Shown piece after piece: positions 60,701-64,000 of a stretch of DNA of 64,000 bases. Position 1 is the stretch's first letter; every line of letters begins with the position of its first letter. The DNA comes from Gibbula magus (lineage: Eukaryota > Mollusca > Gastropoda > Trochida > Trochidae): the NCBI GenBank assembly GCA_936450465.1, contig OW388304.1:41540914-41604913 (forward strand). The letters run 5' to 3'. Position numbers and translations under genes: made by a program. The notes below the pieces were generated by a model. The model saw nothing but the letters and a program-made list of their open reading frames with translations, was not told the origin of the DNA and did no database searches.

Positions 60701-62095
60701 CATGCAGGGATGATTCTGACGAGGTAGTTGCCATGAAAAATGAGATGAAAAAGAACTACATCATGAATTATTTTCTTTCTAATTATTGATTTATTTACAT
60801 TTTATCCTGATAGTATTTCGATAACATAATATATACATTGTCTTAAACACATGACACCTACATGTACATGTAACCTGCCTGAATGTATATGTACATCCTT
60901 CACGGTGGAATATAAATGTCTGTTCTAGGTGGACCTGAGTGACGACGAGAGCGGACAGCAGCAGGATGGACACCTGTCACAATTGCCACCTTCTTCTGTA
61001 AGTTATCTACAGTTGTTGTTCTTCATCAATCGTTTGCAGGACATACAATTTGAGAGGCTCTCATCTGCCACTTTGGATATACTATTTATATGTATAAGTT
61101 TCACAATTTATCATCAGTGTGAAATAATACTTATATAGATATAGATCTTTCCATCGCTTCATGAGGCTTGTTTGACAATCCCATTGAATGTAGGAATAAT
61201 TGTATGATATGTTAGTTCTAATGCCAATGAACAATGTGCAGTCTTGTATTTATTGCATTCTAAAACAGACAATATTTATACTTTCAGAAGGACGATGTCA
61301 CTGATCGACTACGAGAGTTGGAATGCGACATCACTCTCATCAGGTGTGAGGTCGATGAGATGAGGAAGGATGTCTCGACTATCCAGAAAACTTTGGGCGA
61401 AGGGATGTCATCTGTGATGAAGTTAATCCGAGAGCTCTTTGACAACCCGACCACCGCCACCCCTCCTGGACTGCCGACCATCGCCACCCCTCCTGGACTG
61501 CCCACCATCGCCATCCCTCCTGGACCGCCGACAACCACAACCCATCCTGGACCGTCGACAACCGCCATCCATCCTCGACCACCGACAACCGCCACCCCTA
61601 CTGGACCGTCGACAAGCCATCCATCCTCGACCACCGACAAGCGCCACCCCGACTGGATCACTGACAACCGCCATCCCTCATGGAGCTGTAATAACAGACA
61701 GTAGGATCTGGGACCTCACCCCTGCACAACTGCCCCAGACCTTGAATGACGCTACTGTCGCAGACGCAGCGGACAACATGGAGGAGGTGGATCACGTCGC
61801 TGTGGCGAGGGAGAGGTCAAACGGATCGCGGCACAGCATGGCTAAACATCTTGTGATGAACTTGTTCTCTTTGAAAGAGTTGTTACAGAGAAACGTAAAT
61901 GGACGAGGGAGTGGCGGTAGGGCCAAGAAAAGATTAGACCAGACCAAAATTCAACGGATAATGGATTGCTCATTTAAAACGTTCCCTTCCTCAAGCATCG
62001 ACGCCGACAAATCAAAAATAATCGTGAACATCAACACTTACCTACGGTACCTTTGGAACAAAAAGTTAGGCCAAGTGCAATTTCCCCCTCTGTAA
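57633..62095 (+). CDS. Tudor-like / coiled-coil / BEN-like domain protein, 7 exons, frame broken in exon 7
   Basis: Spliced model 57633-57792, 59275-59510, 59865-59939, 60227-60286, 60676-60723, 60929-60997, 61288-62095 (TAA). All introns are GT..AG; intron 1 is phase 1 and all others phase 0. Order of parts: VGSRVKALNEETGRWTLAEV...VKFIGLD, a Tudor/SGF29-like barrel; a Ser/Asp-rich linker; TKKKRG, a basic NLS-like patch; acidic DDSDE and DLSDDESG; a heptad-like segment RLRELECDITLIRCEVDEM; nine copies of a 9-residue Pro/Thr repeat; and a C-terminal domain (LFSLKELLQRNVNG...KKRLDQTKIQRIMD...INTYLRYL) that fits BEN domains, which bind DNA or chromatin partners. About 485 residues if the frame break at about 61615 is bridged. 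I infer a nuclear chromatin or DNA-binding factor. AATAAA at 62682 and 62694. Confidence 0.75.
59275..59510 (+). CDS. Exon 2 of BEN-like gene
   Basis: Acceptor atattttcag|GTAACATC, donor GATGAG|gtattg. Reads R-NIRQAVVTRLLTQHLPSGLSLSRLRILSK... NYEQLVEEPVNFDE. Enters with 2 bases completing the Arg codon and leaves in phase 0. Confidence 0.75.
59865..59939 (+). CDS. Exon 3 of BEN-like gene
   Basis: 75 bp, acceptor catgtttcag|ACGACA, donor CACTTC|gtatgt. Reads TTDSTLQSDSDADPAWVMPERPRHF, an acidic Ser-rich linker. Phase 0 at both ends. Confidence 0.72.
60227..60286 (+). CDS. Exon 4 of BEN-like gene: basic patch
   Basis: 60 bp, acceptor gttcatag|GTTTCG, donor CGAGGC|gtaagt. Reads VSKTTATSRAATGGTKKKRG with a KKKRG nuclear-localisation-like ending. 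Phase 0 at both ends, so skipping would keep the frame. Confidence 0.72.
60676..60723 (+). CDS. Exon 5 of BEN-like gene
   Basis: 48 bp, acceptor tactttcag|ATCACC, donor GACGAG|gtagtt. Reads ITILGEALPCRDDSDE. Phase 0 at both ends; a skippable micro-exon. Confidence 0.68.
60929..60997 (+). CDS. Exon 6 of BEN-like gene: acidic linker
   Basis: 69 bp, acceptor tgttctag|GTGGAC, donor TCTTCT|gtaagt. Acidic DLSDDESG then a Gln/Pro/Ser stretch. Phase 0 at both ends. Confidence 0.72.
61288..62095 (+). CDS. Exon 7 of BEN-like gene: coiled coil, Pro/Thr repeat, BEN-like domain (frameshifted)
   Basis: Acceptor atactttcag|AAGGAC. The frame carrying the coiled coil and the first repeats runs to a stop at 61702-61704. 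The BEN-like domain lies in the next frame, which stops at 62093-62095. Comparing gtcgacaaccgcc (61554) with gtcgacaagcc (61608) shows that two C's are missing in the later repeat; restoring them would make one frame. Either the allele is broken or the assembly has an error in the repeat. Confidence 0.72.
61446..61690 (+). repeat. 27-bp coding minisatellite (9-residue Pro/Thr repeat)
   Basis: Nine copies of a unit encoding patterns such as TTATPPGLP, TIAIPPGPP, TTAIHPRPP and TTATPTGPS. Copy 7 lacks two bases. The opposite-strand Gly/Trp/Val-rich frames are shadows. Confidence 0.9.
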
Positions 62096-63440
62096 CTGTG
62101 TAACTACATTGTGTATCGTGTTTCGGACGCTGATTTGTGAAGTAGGCAAGATTGCTTTTATATAAAACCATGCAATATCAATGTAACTATTTTCATGTCT
62201 TGGGTCAGTATTAGGTAAATGTAGATTAGAAGAAGTGCATCACTGTATCGCCGTGTCCATCACCATGTAGATATCATTTCAAATGGCGTCGGTATAACAT
62301 GTACCGTGGATTCTCATTGGTTGCTTTTTCTATGTTTTATGACAACGAATTAATTAAATTATATTAAATTAATAACCTGTGCCGAATGTTCATGTTCATG
62401 TTCACAAGATTCGTCAAGACTCACAATTCAGTTTTTCTATTTTTCTTAATTAGTCATCCGCATTTAACATGTGTCACTGTCATCTTTGTATGTCCGCATA
62501 GGTCACAAACTACCTTCAATATGAATAAATTTCAAGTGACTAAAATATTTTGTAACTTCCATGCGGCTGTCTTTACCGAATGCGGTGGCCATGGCATGAC
62601 GTCGTAAATTTGACGTCATAATGTTACCGTCACTGTCACAATGGTCCTGGACAAGGACAATATGTGTGTTCCTTCAGTTTTAATAAATGTTTAAATAAAT
62701 GTTATTATGTTCACTGATTGTGAAATGACCATATAATTTTAGTTAAAATTAATTTTATATGTTTAAAACTGACATTTGAATGCATCCGGATAATGTTTCA
62801 AATGCACGTTTTGTTATGTTCATATTTGACGTAATCATAACATTCACATTCATTATCAATTACCTGCGATGTATTTTTTGCATGGTGTGTTATTATCATG
62901 GTGTTATGGAGGAAAGTATATAACATGTCCATGTTTCCATGCACTCTCAAACATATTTTGTATTACTTCACACCCCGTTGTCATGTAGAACAACATCGGA
63001 TGTATTGTTTCTCGAGTGGTGCTCTCTACCTCTTTTATGTGTTCTTGTTCCTTCAACAATGTACATGTATGTATCAACATATGATAGATATACAATATGT
63101 TATGTATCATCCTTGTATATATGACGAAAACGAAAGAAAAGAAGATAAATTATGTTCATAAATTTATTTACAATTGGGATATAATGGTAAATATGTTTCA
63201 TGTCAGATATGACAAAATATGAATTAGCAATAATGATTCATGTCATGCATACAGCATATCATATTCTAATACAGGGGTATTTTATTTTACCAAATAAGGC
63301 ATTTCATATAAGGCCCACCATCACCAATATAGGTGATACTCATCATCATTCATCATCATGTTATTTCTAGATGCCGATTGTTCGAAATTAAAGATCAGGC
63401 TAACACCAACTCTAACGTTTGTTATCATTGTGATCATAGT
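62096..63440. other. 3' UTR of the BEN-like gene and intergenic DNA
   Basis: Possible polyadenylation signals at 62682 and 62694. Beyond that lies AT-rich sequence with no supported feature. Confidence 0.5.
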
Positions 63441-63893
63441 TTAGCGCCCAGTGGCAGCTCCCTTAACCTCTATAACTCTCCTCGTGCTATTCAGCGCACC
63501 ATCAATCAGTTTGTTACACATCTTTTTGTCGAGTGTTGACCAATAGTCCTGTATACCGCTCATAAGCTCTTCCTTGGTTTTCGGTTTGATATGTCGCCTC
63601 AGGTGATGTTTCATAAGAGCCCACACCTTCTCGATTGGGTTCAAATCTGGCGATTCGGGTGGGGTAGTCCAGTAAGTGATGTCATGGTCTTGTAACCACT
63701 GAATCGTACTGCGACTCGTGTGTTTTGGATCATTGTCCTGCATGAATCGGTGACCATCTGGGTAACTCTTCAGGACGAATGGGATGAGGTTGCTTTCTAA
63801 AAGACTTTGATAACCACTACTGTCTAAAATGCCGTTGAAAATGCTAAGTTTCGAGAGGTCCCTTACGCGAAATACCACCCCAAACATGAACAC
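63441..63893 (-). pseudogene. Tc1/mariner transposase, C-terminal DDE half (5'-truncated)
   Basis: About 150 codons on the - strand: SIFNGILDSSGYQSLLESNLIPF, then FMQDNDPKHTSRSTIQWL, and PPESPDLNPIEKVWALMKHHLRRH. The second D of the catalytic triad (QDND) and the E (NPIE) are separated by 34 residues, the DD34E spacing of Tc1-type enzymes. The N-terminal paired-type DNA-binding domain and the first D are absent. The break at about 63893-63900 leads into family C MITE-like sequence. Confidence 0.9.
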
Positions 63894-63897
63894 TTTA

Positions 63898-64000
63898 TAT
63901 AATTGGGTTGATACTGTTTAATAGGTCTAATAACTACTGTGCATGTAAATGGGATGTGTTGTTTTCGGATTCTGCACATGTATAATGATGTTGCTCGATT
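63898..64000 (+). mobile_element. Family C MITE-like sequence, runs off the window
   Basis: gggttgatactg...aataggtc...taactactgtgcatgtaaatggga, then tgcacatgtataatgatg-tgctcgatt, matches the middle of 43455-43953 (43698-43808) and the inverse of 45233-45727. Confidence 0.75.

Noticed and set aside
61284..61674. Gly/Trp/Val-rich proteins on the - strand at the Pro/Thr repeat
   Set aside because: Shadow frames of a GC-rich coding minisatellite on the + strand.

Overview
The window is AT-rich animal DNA with intron-split genes, GT/AG splice sites, many non-LTR retrotransposons, tRNA-derived SINEs and MITEs. No bacterial operon structure is seen. A tRNA-Arg-headed SINE whose tail ends in CTCAC-type repeats resembles SINE tails I associate with molluscs, so a mollusc (gastropod or bivalve) is the best guess. 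That is an inference, not something the sequence proves.

Two host genes can be assembled, both on the + strand. (1) At 76-13553 lies the 3' part of a gene for a secreted, GPI-anchor-like, cysteine-rich protein. Each six-cysteine module is encoded by one short and one long exon, always with the same intron phases, and the last exon encodes a hydrophobic tail. Its first and last introns carry a near-intact CR1/L2-type LINE (about 900-4120) and a broken L1/Tx1-type LINE (9328-13116). A 31-bp minisatellite starts 5 bp after the last splice donor. (2) At 57633-62095 lies a seven-exon gene for a nuclear-type protein: Tudor-like N-terminus, acidic and basic linkers, coiled coil, a 9-residue Pro/Thr repeat and a C-terminal BEN-like domain. 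The frame breaks inside the Pro/Thr repeat at an apparent 2-bp deletion.

Between them, 20011-36723 is a tandem array of exactly 29 units of about 565 bp. It is interrupted only by a 344-bp SINE at 29864-30207 and abutted on the left by a nearly perfect 44-bp-arm hairpin. Around it (13.5-20 kb and 36.7-57 kb) lies transposon-rich intergenic DNA: TTAA-flanked MITEs, TA-flanked mariner-like MITEs, foldback elements, antisense LINE relics, two more SINEs, and a 1.5-kb direct duplication (49.6-51.2 and 52.2-54.2 kb) whose second copy received a 600-bp TIR element inside a (TA)n tract. The right edge carries a 5'-truncated Tc1/mariner (DD34E) transposase on the - strand.

The host genes show no functional link to each other. 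The interest lies in the array, in the layered nesting of elements, and in the exon/module architecture of the two genes.
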